Below, one piece after another: positions 25,166 through 36,721 of a stretch of DNA of 64,000 bases. Both the position numbers and the translations under genes were made by a program. The DNA comes from Syncephalastrum monosporum B8922 (taxonomy: Eukaryota; Mucoromycota; Mucoromycetes; Mucorales; Syncephalastraceae). Below the pieces are notes generated by a model, which searched no databases, was not told where the DNA came from, and saw nothing but the letters and a program-made list of their open reading frames with translations. Position 1 is the first letter of the stretch. Each line of letters opens with the position of its first letter. The stretch lies in assembly GCA_000697355.1 (NCBI GenBank), contig JNEN01000887.1, positions 37,097 through 101,096 of the forward strand, given 5' to 3'.

Positions 25166-26137
25166 ATGTTGAAACGTCGGCGCACACACCTACAGCAAAA
25201 GATATATCGCCCTGAACCAAAGCAACCAGATGAAGAGATACGCGATCAACGTTCAGACACAGAAACTTCTGTGTCATCACCGTCATCTGCTCCGAGCAGA
25301 ACACGACAACAATCTTTTGCAGATATAGTTACACGATCTTCGATCGACAATGATCACCGAGAATCGTCATTAGCCCCAGCAGGCAATGTTACTCCTGATA
25401 GTGATATAGAGTGGCTGTTTAAAGATTCCGTCAAACGAAGGCGAGCACGTATGTAAACGAGCTCTTACTCTTTCTTGTTTGGCTGACAAGCATCATTGTA
25501 GCCAAAAAAGGAGGATACAGTCTGCCGGCCAAGAAGACTATCGAACACTTGCAAAAAATATTGAAGAACGCATTCAAGTAAGAATGTAATGCGAAACAAG
25601 ACGTTTTTCTGACTGGCCTCTTTCAGTGCTGGACTCGAAAGCATTGATGAGGATGCCACTCCTCAGCAGAAGTTAAATGCTAGAGCTGCGCTACTTGCGC
25701 AGGTCAAAAGTATGGACAAGGAGCTCAAGCGAACACGAATACCCATTATACAGAACCAGGACTTGCTATCGCCTCACCACGATCTAACAAAGGATATAAA
25801 AACTATGGAAGAACAACTACAACGCGAGCTGGACAATCAGTCCGTCATGATAGTCGACGCACGTTCCATCGAGCATGACTATAAAAGGGATCAGCAAGCT
25901 TTCGACCATCTAAGACAAGAAATACTTGAAATGCAGAAGAGCGTGCAACTCGCTGAGTCTCTTATTCAGGTAAATCCTGCGCTTTATCCTTGTGCGCGTA
26001 GTATTGCTATGTCACTCACACAAGTCTGACCTCAGACAACAACGGCGATTTCCTTGAATGCGTCTCGGCCTGCGGGCTACGCGCAGAACTTTATAAAGTA
26101 TAAAAGCTCAGACTATTCTTACTCTAGGCATGATTAA
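25166..26137 (+). CDS. Coiled-coil nuclear protein, candidate CENP-Q/Fta7-type kinetochore subunit
   Basis: Four exons joined in frame from MLKRRRTHLQQKIYRPEPKQ at 25166 to a stop at 26135-26137. The N-terminus is basic and then low-complexity Ser/Glu-rich. The next exons give KKGGYSLPAKKTIEHLQKI and AGLESIDEDATPQQKLNARA. The C-terminal half is strongly helical with heptads (LLAQVKSMDKELKRTRIPII, KTMEEQLQREL, LRQEILEMQKSVQLAESLIQ). The last exon ends YAQNFIKYKSSDYSYSRHD. A disordered basic start, a short helical block and then a long coiled coil with a TRIPII-like stretch resemble CENP-Q/Fta7, but this is inferred from architecture and a few residues only. The coding call is good; the function is tentative. 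Confidence 0.6.
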
Positions 26138-27946
26138 TAAAAACAGAGCCAAGATACCTGGTCGCTCTTCTCTCACCGGCTTGATATTTAACTCTCGAGC
26201 CTCGATACCCAAATTAGGTGTTTGACTGAAAAGCCATTTAAAACAAGAAGCACCATGTTGCAGCGCATGCACCGATGGAAGCTACAGCACCTCTCTGATA
26301 TTACGTATCTTGCATCATCGTTTGCGTGAAACTGTTGACTGATGCATCTATACCTACATACATGGTCTATGCACACATGAGAAGACTTAGAAGAAAGCCC
26401 AAATGCGTTGCGATAAAGGTTCCTCGTTCTTATTCCTCTGTACAATCCATTCACTGTGCGCTCGGATGCCTGGCTACATATTAGCATGCAGTGCAACATG
26501 ACCAAAAATCTGCTCCTTGCACTTGGCGCCATTGCATTTTTTTTTTTTTTTGTATACGACACATGTGTGTATGCACTTGCATGTAACAATATAGAGTGAC
26601 AGACAGAAATGCGTGGGAAGATCTTACATGACATCTTCTGATATTTTGATTCCACCGTATGCTCGGTAATCCGTTCTATTGTTCATTTATGTGACAGGGC
26701 CGGGGGCCGCGATACAAAACATCTTGATCCTTTTTCCTTCTTTTTTTGTAACTCACCGTGATGCACGCAGCCACTCCAACCTTAATCCCGCAAGTTGGAT
26801 TACACGAAGGTTTCAAGGGTTGCACGCGCCAAAGAGGACCAGTTTCGGTTATTTTTTGTGCTAATATAGTGACATCTGTTGCTCGCCTTGACTTTTGCTC
26901 TAAAAACGCTGATGACACTCGAAAGCTGTGCATATGGATAAAACGAGCGAGGCTTGAAAGGACAATGTTTTGATGTATACTTGAGTTTATAATAGGCCGG
27001 TGCGTTGTGCATCCCCAGGTGTAACACGTGATAGTACCCTGAAACGCGAGTGCCAGTAAAAAGGATGGAACGCGGGAAGTGCCAAGAATCACTTTCAATT
27101 GAAAATGAAAAATTCAAAAGAACCGCATTTTGACCTGTTGCCGGGATACATGAGATATACACATATACTGCATACATAGTTATGTAATGTATTAGCGGGA
27201 TGTAGTCTTAATGTATGAACGACTGGAAAGACCAGCTTTTATGGAGCGAGGTGAGACGTTCGGAGGCGCCTTTTTGAGTAACGCCATCGGCTCGGGGGAT
27301 ACTTTTGCGTGTTCCGTGACCCATTATAGCGTACAACGCTTACTGACTGGATGAGGTAAAGAGCGGAAAAAAAAAGTCTTCAACGTACGGAGGTCGTGAT
27401 CGCATGAAATCTGCTATCGTCCCAAATAGACCAGTTTGCGCGCGCTTTCGTCCCTCATTCTCGAGTGCGGCGATCTAAAAAGTCCCATAAGGTACGCCCC
27501 TCATTGCCATTGTAACACTAGTCCTATACTGCCCTGTCCATATACAAACACCTCATGCAGAATACATGAGCTCATACATGATAGAACTTCGATTGACAAA
27601 GAGCAATGACACACAGGCGATCAAGCTCCTTGTTTCGAAGCAACAATAGGTATGTCAAAAGGCAGGAAAAGGAAAGAACTCTTCGAAACTAATCTGGACG
27701 TCTTACGGTGTATGTGTGATATATGTATGTATGTATGTTATGTATGTGTGTGCGTGTGTGTGTGCACGCGGAGGACCCGGAGGAGGGAGGGTATAATACT
27801 ATTTGGTCTTATACTCATCGTTCATCAGAGGGAGCAGACCTCTTGTGAGCCCAAACAAATAATCTTCGCTACTGGGCGCAGGTCTTTTCTCCCTCCTTTT
27901 CCCTTCCCACTTTTTCGTCTGCTATCGTTAGCTAAATCGCTTGCTA
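26138..27946. other. Intergenic stretch, promoter side of the Zn2Cys6 gene
   Basis: About 1.8 kb without a supported gene. Open frames on the minus strand near 26.2-27.1 kb have cysteine- and histidine-rich chance composition and no domain. A T-run (26538-26551) and an ATGT/GTGT microsatellite are present. Confidence 0.5.
27721..27766. repeat. ATGT/GT microsatellite
   Basis: ATGTATGT units that pass into TGTGTGCGTGTGTGTG, about 46 bp, some 180 bp upstream of the Zn2Cys6 gene start. Confidence 0.85.
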
Positions 27947-30900
27947 ATGACCTCCAATCTTCGGTGGCATCTTTGTTCCAAAGATGATTTCCCATTTAAA
28001 AGGCACAAGGTCCAAAAGGCCTGCCAAACCTGTCGTCTAAAGAAAATGCGCTGTGACGGCAGTAAGTACACAAACCCTATTCGACTGGACCCTTTTCTTA
28101 TAATTTTAGGACTGCCTTGTCTTCGGTGCGAAACCCAACATACTGAGTGCGTTTATGATCAGAATAAAGGGCCAACACGGACACAGCCGCAGGCGGAACA
28201 CTCCCCGGATATGACGATAAAAAAGGATGTTTCAAACGGCGATGTTCGTTTCGACCTTCGAGGTCTGCGACGGATATCTTTCACCAACACGCTTTACGAT
28301 TCGATGCGGCACACGAACGACGGCTCACGCGGTTATCTTTTCCAGACTCATCTGCCTCCTTTGATGTTTGACTTTTTCAATCTTACCTCGCAACCCCACT
28401 CCATATGGTCTCGTTTTACCTCCCTCTTCCGCCAGCACACACGACGCCCTACCAAAAAAGCCGCCGTCGACCTTGGTACAGAAATATTGAGGCTTTTTGA
28501 CGACCACAACTGGCTCTATGCTTCTTTTATCGACATTCAGCCTCTCACAGACGCCTGGAGTGCAGCCCCTGTCTTTCACGTCAATCCTACGCCTACAAGC
28601 ATAAACGGCTCTACCTCTTCGTCCGCCCAACATGTTCTCCTCTACGCCATCTTTGCCCTTGTCTGCCATGCTGCCTTCCAATCCCTTTCTGCAACGCATA
28701 CCGACATTGCCCGGGACTTGGAGCAATATTCCGCATCATTCTATCACGAGGCACATCATCGATTTCTCCAGTCTGTCTTTACCAGTCAGCAAAAAATGAA
28801 CGATCGTGCTGCGGAATTAACACGCGCAACTATCCTGCTCGCCCACTACCAATGTGCTGCACTCTGCGAAAACCAAGCTTACATCACTCTCAAAATGGGT
28901 TCCGGATTCCTTACCTTCATAAAAGATCCCACAAGTGCACCAGAAAAGGAACGGCTACGTGCGCTGTCATCCGTTCTGAACGCCTGGATCACCTGGATCG
29001 TCTTCTATTTGCACCTCTCGGAGCCTATATCTACCGCTTACGAAGAGGCGAGCTCGACGGAGACCATGATGCCATCACCCACGTCAAGCGTATTAGCTTC
29101 GGACCGTACGGAGTCCCAGCAATGGGCTGCCAATGTTGTCGACGCTTATACTCGATTTTTGACCCGGCTCAGGGCCTGTCGAGGGACACAGACCTTGTCA
29201 CACATTCAGGTGCGCATTCCCACTTCTTTTTATGTCTGAAGTCTCCCTTCCATAGTAACAAGAGTAACAAAAGATTACGTACTCTGGTATTCTCTTCACA
29301 TAGACATTACTCGAATCCCTCGAAATTTGGCACAACATGTCACTCTCCAACAGCAACCAAAAGGCGCAGACTGATTTGCCCATGCAAATCTTGGCCCTCT
29401 ACCATCACGTGCTGGTCATTCATGTCATTTTCAGCCAAATCCCAGCAGCCGCACTCATGTTTGGCGGTCCGCTTGAAGAGGACAGCCAAGTTCACCAAGA
29501 CGTCTCAGATATCGAAACCATGGTGTTCGAGAAATGCGACAAAGAGGCAGCTGACATCGTTCATCGCATTGACAGTCTTATACTCAACTACCACGTTCCG
29601 TTGGGTGATCTAGAAACCGTGCAGCGACGCTACCCCATTGCCCACAACGTGCTTTATCCCCTATGTCTCGCAACCTCTATCACGCGCATATATATGAAAC
29701 GCCATCCAAACTTGGCCGCTCACACAAGAACAAATATCGATATGGCTACCAGTACCAACGATGTATCTTTCGCCCGGCAAATTAAGGAGGAGGTCACTCA
29801 AGGAAAGGTCGATAGCATCACAAGCAAAAGAAGCAACGGAAGTAGAAGCAACCCCAAGTCCGTCACAGTAATGCCTATCTACAAACTGAAGCGTGTGTTG
29901 AACCCCATTTGCTCGCTCATGGACGCTGCCAATGTCATATCAACACCTGTGGATGAAATCATGATGGCGTCTATCACAACCTCCAATATGTTTCAGCAAC
30001 CGCAGCAACAAGGCCGACATATACCGGATAATCAGCCATCATCTGAAAGGTACCCTTGGCCGGAAAATGGAAGCATGTTTGAGGAGAGTCTGGTGCCATT
30101 GCAAAGTCGTATGATGACGTATCCAAGCTCATACGATTATCGGTCGCGCAACAACATCGACAAAGAACAGCTCGAGAAACTCTCACAGAACAAGGATCTG
30201 AGAAGCAACAGCACCACGGCTGTTACTGCGACCGCAAGCAACAGCGCCCCGATTCCAATGTCACGCACCAATAGCATAGCCAAAGTGCACCGAAGTATGT
30301 TGCTCTCCCGCTCACGATCTGTGTCGGCACCCTCAACCGCTCATAATGCTCATCCTGTCCGAAAACGCGGTGGTTCGCATGCATCACCCCAGCAGCATTT
30401 GGCAGCACAAGGTGTGAAACGTCATTATCAGTCTAACAACCTGAACGTGTTTGCAAATGATCCAAACTTTGAAGTTAAACGCGTTCGCACCGAGAGCGCT
30501 GCATATGGCAGCAACAATGGATTCGATGATCATTTACTACGTCCCTCTCATCCTGTTCAAATCCAACGTCGGACATCACCGTTTCATGGTGACAACAACG
30601 TCACGTCACATCATCACCATCATGCTACGCAGACAGTGACTACCATGCAGCAGCAGCCACATCCACAAGACCTTGATTCCGAACATCAGCAGCAGGCTGC
30701 CGCACTGCAACAGATGTATCAATCTGATTTCTTCTTTATGATGCATCCGGACTCTGCTGCTGCTGCCGCAGCGGTTGCTGGGGGTGAGGAGCTCTATTTT
30801 CAACAGCGCCGTGGGATGAAGGCAGCTGCTGCGGTGGCTGTGGCCGCTGCCGCCGGACAGATGCAAAGTGTTGCAGGCCCCGATGAAGAAGACGGTACAC

Positions 30901-31829
30901 AGCAGCAACAACCACCACCACCACCACCACCACCACAAGCACAAGCACAAGCACAAGCACAAGCACAAGCACAACCATCTGCAAGCACCCCTACACCTTC
31001 TTCTGTCGCAGCATCCATTGCAGTAACCACGAGAAGCAGCACAGGTGGTGCAGGCACAGCGGCAACGCGCATTGGTAGCAGCTTTCAAAACGATACGATG
31101 CCTGCTAAACTGTTACCGCCGCCTAAGCAACAACGCACACTACCTCTTAAGGGGGGCTATAGCGGCGTGAGTTATCCGACCACAACACCGGTTGATTTTT
31201 CCGAATCTGTGATGGAGACTCTCCATCATGCCCATAGCGTCGAGCCTTCTTTTGCCCCCACAGGTATGGTTGATCCCTCCATGAACCTCAACATGACCAC
31301 CACGGCTGCTGCAGCAGCAGTGGCAGCCGCACGGCAGAACCAGCAGCAGCAACAGCATCAGCAACAAGAGAATCAGCACCAAACCCCAGGTGGTAATAGC
31401 GGCGAAATAATGTATCTTTTTGGTGATGACAGTCGGGGCCCCTCCCAACAACACCCCCAACCGCATCAACAGCAGGATTGGATGGAACAGCAGACGCAAC
31501 CTCCTCAGCAACGATCAGACAAAGGGCACCGTCATAGTCGATCCTCCTGGTATGGACGACAGGCTCAGCAAGCGCCTCCAGTTTCAACCTCGCCCACAGC
31601 GTGGGCAAACTTTGCACAGCTCTATCAGGATCCTCGGCATTATGGAAACCATCCGGCCCGTTCGACTCATAATAACGTGTCAGGGGGTACAGGAGCGGCT
31701 GCCGCGGCGGCGGCGGCTGCGACCACAGCCAACAGCACTGCTGTGGTGGATGAATCGTTTGAACAAGATCAATGGATCATGCCCGATACGACCAAGATGG
31801 CAGAAGAAAGCGTCATGAATTGGCATTGA
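27947..31829 (+). CDS. Zn2Cys6 binuclear-cluster transcription factor with Q/H/A-rich tail
   Basis: Fungal-specific DNA-binding regulator of about 1,246 aa in three exons (27947-28061, 28110-29209, 29304-31829). The six zinc-binding cysteines are at about residues 26, 29, 36, 42, 45 and 52 (ACQTCRLKKMRCDG...CLRCETQHTECVY). The first intron (48 bp) falls inside the cluster and reads through without a stop, so retention would insert residues between Cys3 and Cys4. The middle region (about 90-480) is helical, like fungal regulatory middle domains (HVLLYAIFALVCHAAFQSLS). From about residue 680 it becomes low-complexity: Gln, His, Ala and Pro runs and a (Gln-Ala)6 stretch encoded by CAAGCA repeats (30936-30971). 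Serine-rich segments with SRSRSVSAPS suggest phosphorylation. The target pathway is unknown. Confidence 0.9.
30908..30971 (+). repeat. Coding CCA and CAAGCA tandem repeats
   Basis: An in-frame (CCA)n tract encoding polyproline is followed at 30936-30971 by six exact CAAGCA units encoding alternating Gln and Ala, within the Zn2Cys6 gene. Confidence 0.9.
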
Positions 31830-32126
31830 GTGACTGTTTGTTCGTTACTCAACCACCTGCACACACATACAAGCACGCACGAAGAAAAGCATTTCTTTCT
31901 TTACTTTCTTTACCTTTGCATACCCTTTGTACATTATCTTTCTTTACGCCCTTTGCCTTTCTAACTGTTTATCATATTATATATCTACACTATTATTGTA
32001 TAGCTTGATACGCTATATAGCAGCCATAGCAAACAAAAAAAATCATACATAATTATATCATTACAATCCATATATCAATAACTACTAGAATGTATTGCGC
32101 TATGAGGAACTCTCTCTCTAGTGTAA

Positions 32127-34657
32127 TTACTGCTTCTTGTGCGCCTCGAGTACTCTCGGTTCCTCGGGGTCCAAAGCGAGTCGTCGTGTCTTTTCTTCTT
32201 CGTTAGTAGAAGAACCACCACCGGATTGCTCTTCGTCTGCAAGATTCATCTCAAGCTCACGCCCTTTACGCTCTTCGTCGGACAGATTGATGACGGGGCC
32301 CTTAAACCAGATGCGTGCATCGATTACAAATCGACCTCCGGCGCCCAATATCACGGCACCTACCGCTACGCTGGCATCTGTTTTGAAAGATTAAGTAAAT
32401 AAATATAAACTAGTAACCCTAGATAAGCATTTACAATTCATGTTGATCGCTGTCACCGGGTCTATATTTCCACAGAGAATGAGCAATACTGCGCAGATCA
32501 TATCAGGTGATTTCTCTACTCACATTCTGGGGGAAGCACAAACAGGATGGTGATAAAAAGGATCCAAACCAGAGAGATACTGTTGTGTAGAGTGTTAGAG
32601 AAAAACTGTAGATCCAATCCAATACCTTTCACTCTTACAGGTTAATGATGTCAGAGAAGGGGCCCAGATGAAGGGGTCCTGTTGAAGAGTACTACTTAAC
32701 TTAAGATGTCACAACGTGAGGCACTTGTAACATACCTGGCTTAAACTGCTTTCGGTTGAGCAGTTTAGCAAAGATCGGAATACCATACGATAAGTAAAGG
32801 CCGATAGTGGCTACGGATGTGATGGCAGAGAAAGCGGTGCTATTCCCAAGCGATGGAAGACCGAGAAGCGAGGCAACCAGCACTGACAGCCATACTGCGT
32901 TGAAGGGAGTCTGCAAGAGTTTCGACCATCAGTAATTCCTACTTTACCACGTCTGATGCGTACCTGTCGTTTGTCGACCTTGTGCCAAAGATTGCTACCT
33001 GGCATGGCACCGTCGCGAGAAAAGGCATAGATCATGCGCGAGTTGGCCTGAATATGATGAAGAGCCACTATGAGGACCGCAGTACTGTATCCATTTTGTT
33101 TTTATACATACAGTGACGGAGGCAAAGCCGCAGAACCAGCATGCTAACATAAGCATTACCATGAGCACAATACCTCCCTTTTCTCCAACACTGTCCACAA
33201 TGATTTGCATAACGGGGAAATTGGTGGAGGTGTTGATAGTGTTATCAAGGTCTTGGATGCAGAATAGGAAACCGATAATAAAAACCCATCCCATCACAGC
33301 ACTGACTGTGAAACATGAGAATGTGTGAGCTTTGAGCCATACGCTTTACGATAAGGAAGTTCTTTACCCAAGATAGCCATGACCATGCCAACTGGACCGC
33401 TGATTTCGGCATCTATAGTAATTGTAGCGAACGCGTGTCAGTGATAGGAGCCTTAGTCATGGTGTACAGCGATATACTTTTAGTTTCTTCCGACATGTGC
33501 GCCGACGAATCATATCCAGTCAGTGTGAATTGGGCTTGGAGTAGACCCACAAGGACGACGTAGCCTTTGCTGTCCCATCCGCTGTCGTTATTGAAATGAC
33601 CAAAGACAAAGCTTCCCGGCTGGCGAGTGGGGGCTTTGGCGAGGATGGTAATAATAATAACCAAAGGAGAGATGACTTGCCACCAAGTGCTGCATGCTGG
33701 ATGACAAGTCAGTATCAATGCCTTTCTTCTGTAGAGACTTTTAAGCATGCCTGATACGTACAGTTAATACGGCGCATCACCCCAGGCCCAAGTGAGTTGG
33801 CAATTCCGTGGGAAACACAGATGGCAATATGGAAACCTACTGTAGCACCAGGTGTAGGTGTCCACTGACCGTGTTGGCCGATCGATACGACAGCACCGAG
33901 CATCAAGGCGAGACCATAGTCTATACCGGCTGTCACAGCAAACTGGCCAATTAAATTAAACCAGCCGCTAAACCAGGAAGCAACAGGTGCATAGCGTCGA
34001 GTACTCAACCGCGCTGCCCACCAGTATAAGCCGCCCGAAGTAGGGTATGCAGATGAAATCTCTATTTTTTTCGTGTGTCGTACAAAGAGTGAGAAAATGG
34101 CAAAATGAAGACCACACGGTCATGGAGGTTCCTGATTTGTGCAAGATTTACCTGCCAGTGCGAGAGCGACCATCAACGTAAAGACAGAAACACCAACCCA
34201 TCCCCAGGTCATAGTGACCTTTCATTAATTTTATACATGTCAATGCGCGGATTAATATATGCGTGACATTATACTCACTGGGCCACCTGTTGTGAGACCA
34301 TCTGCACACAACGCGAATCGAAAACAGAGTTCAGGATCAAGCTTGATAAAAGGTGTAACAAACAAACTTACAGTAGAATAGAGACGTCAGGCCTGACGAG
34401 ATACACACCACACTGAGGGCAATGCCATAGTTCCCCAAAGACTATGTAATGAGAGATGAGACTTATTGGACTGCATATTAAGAAACCATCCGACTGACCG
34501 TCAGCTCACGTTTCAGCTCCTGAATATTTCAAACAGTTTTTTGATCAGCTCTCATGGGCAGCTTCACTAAACACGATGATACCTGCTTGTACCCGAGCTG
34601 ATTCAATCGCTCTGCATCTCGCGCAGCTATCTCTTCTGCTGTCAGCTTTCCGGGCAT
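32127..34657 (-). CDS. Amino acid/GABA-type permease (APC superfamily)
   Basis: Plasma-membrane or vacuolar amino acid permease of the APC superfamily, most like the Uga4/GABA-choline permease branch. The start at 34657 gives MPGKLTAEEIAARDAERLNQ and then LGYKQELKRELT. Landmarks in order: SGGLYWWAA followed by WFSGWFNLIGQFAVTAGID, GPGVMRRIN, FTGYDSSAHMSEETK (a diagnostic motif of this branch), AVMGWVFIIGFLFCIQDL, MLACWFCGFASVT, ANSRMIYAFSRDGAMPGSN and later helices (YLSYGIPIFAKLLNR). The C-terminal tail is charged and ends EPRVLEAHKKQ. About 12 membrane helices in more than ten exons. The substrate is inferred from family only. Confidence 0.9.
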
Positions 34658-35522
34658 GGTTGGGGTCTGCCTATTTTTTTGGAAGACAAGACTTAAAAAA
34701 TCAAAAGCGGAAAAAAGAGAAGGTGCAAAAAAGAGGTTTCTTTTGTCCCTCTCTTTTTCTTTTCCGTGTGTGATTTATGGGATCAACGTTTACCGATCTG
34801 GTGTTGCTGGTGGAACGGGTGATAGGCTGTCTGTGTTGCCATCTGTTATCTTTCCCATGATACCTTTTTGCTAGCAAAAGGAGTAAAAAAAGATAAAAAG
34901 GAGGGTGATAGCGCTTTTGCCACTCTTCCCGTCCCTTTGCAGCATTATTTGTCTTTGATATGTGTAAGTCATGCATTCTTTCTATTTCCTGACTACGTCA
35001 TCATCTTACAAGATGCATATATTGGGGAAATGTACATCTGTAGAGGATCGACTCCAATGAAGCTGGAAAATCGCATATTTGAGCCGTCATTTAGAGCACG
35101 CAACAATTACATATACGACGTGTAAACGACCAGTATCTATATGAAATCGGTTTCTATGTGGTTGAAGCTACCTTATGCTTTTTGGATCAACATAAAACTC
35201 TTACTGTGCAAAGCCGAAAGACTATTTAATTTTTGAGAACGCTCTGTACATGCAATATATCATCTAAATGTTCATGTGCACAACTACGCATACATTACAC
35301 GCGTGCTCGATGCGGTTCATAAATACAGTATGTTTTTAAGCGCATTATGCCACTTCGTCCATTGCCTCCCAACAGCATACATTCATGTCCCCAGCTCGAG
35401 TGAAGATAGTGCACATTTAGATTAATGCTGATACGCTCTTCTGACTCAAATATTGTGCACTGACTAGACACCAGTGGCCGAATAGAGTCTTTGGGCCACA
35501 GTTTCATACATCGTCTACAGAT
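34658..35522. other. Intergenic stretch upstream of repeat copy 1
   Basis: About 860 bp between the permease start and the dispersed repeat. No gene supported; AT-rich with A-runs. Confidence 0.5.
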
Positions 35523-36330
35523 CCTTGCCGGTGGGCGTCAGTCAGATATTTGGCGTAGGGGCACATGTCTATGGGGGCGGTGTAGTTGTCAACGCGGTTC
35601 CGGACACAGACCGCTCAGGCTAGGGGGACGCAAACGGGGAAGAGCGAGAGGAAAAGAAGCGGATGGGAGGTGGGAAGCAGAAGAGCGAGAAAGGAGTGGG
35701 ACTGAAACATGTGTTAATGTCTCATATTCGCTGTCTAGACATGGATTTGTTCTTTTATAAGTAGGAAAAAGCGGAAAAAAAACTTCGGGAGAAGAAGGAT
35801 GCGGGTGGACAGGAGTAAAGAGACGCAAACGGAAAAGAAGACAGGAGCAAAGGCACCAAGCTATGTACACAGTGAATGATGGTCAATGATAAATAAGATG
35901 ATGTACTTTTGACGCGGCGCTTACTATCAAGCACACCAGTGCATAAATGAGCAACTAGTGGCAGAGGGATTTGCGAGAGTTTGTACTGTCTATATTTCCC
36001 TTGCTAGTTCATGCTTCTAGCCATCTCCTGTACGAATATGCTTGCCACGATAAAGCCTTTGACCAGAGTAAAGAAAAAGAATAAGAAAAGGTATGTGGGA
36101 GAAAACAGCGTATATCATGGAACCTACTCACGTCGATGGATTTTCATGTAATGACATGTTTGAATTATCTGCATCAATGGGAAAAGGAATAAAAAAAAAG
36201 GCCCTGACATGAGTTGACATCAGGTAATTTTCGCGTTTCAAAAGATTCATTGGCTTACGCCCCTAACACGCAACTCACGTTTACCGGTGGAGATAAAGAG
36301 TCCTCCTGAAAAGGGTAATGATGTCATATG
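35523..36330 (+). repeat. Dispersed repeat, copy 1 (candidate non-autonomous mobile element)
   Basis: This segment aligns by eye along its length, in the same orientation, with 60611-61577. Shared words include GGCACATGTCT (35560s), TGTTAATGTCTCATATTC (35709-35726), GGAAAAAGCGGAAAAAAAAC (35763-35782), ACGGAAAAGAAGACAGGAG and, at the 3' end, TTCGCGTTTCAAAAGATTCA with TTGACATCAGGTA. The 3' part holds one full unit of about 110 bp (from about 36174) and part of a second; copy 2 has more. Neither copy has a long open frame or an obvious terminal inverted repeat. Identity is uneven, high in the core and low at the edges, so the copies are old. The boundaries are approximate. Confidence 0.75.
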
Positions 36331-36721
36331 AGTTCTGCTTAAGCAGAATCAAGAGAAATCATACAATCTCGCTCATGTCCGTCGATAGCAGACTGTTAGC
36401 GAGCAAGATACTGGCTGTGTAATGACCCAAAAAAGAAATAGAGATAATGCAGTACATGTCCTGGTAGTAGAACAACGAAAAGTTTGCTTGGGTGGCCAAG
36501 ATTTCGACACCTGTGTTGCGGGATTTATTTTGTACACTAAGAAGTAGCAAAAGAGGAAAGAGAGAAACAAAAAGAGATGGTGAGGGGAATTTTTTGGCAG
36601 CAGGCATAAGCTATAAGCTACCAGGTTGGTTATACTAATGTGGACACTTTTTTGGAAAGTGGAAAGTGTATGATGGAGGAGGTGTGGCCACGGAATGAAA
36701 TGGGGACGCACATTAATAGAA

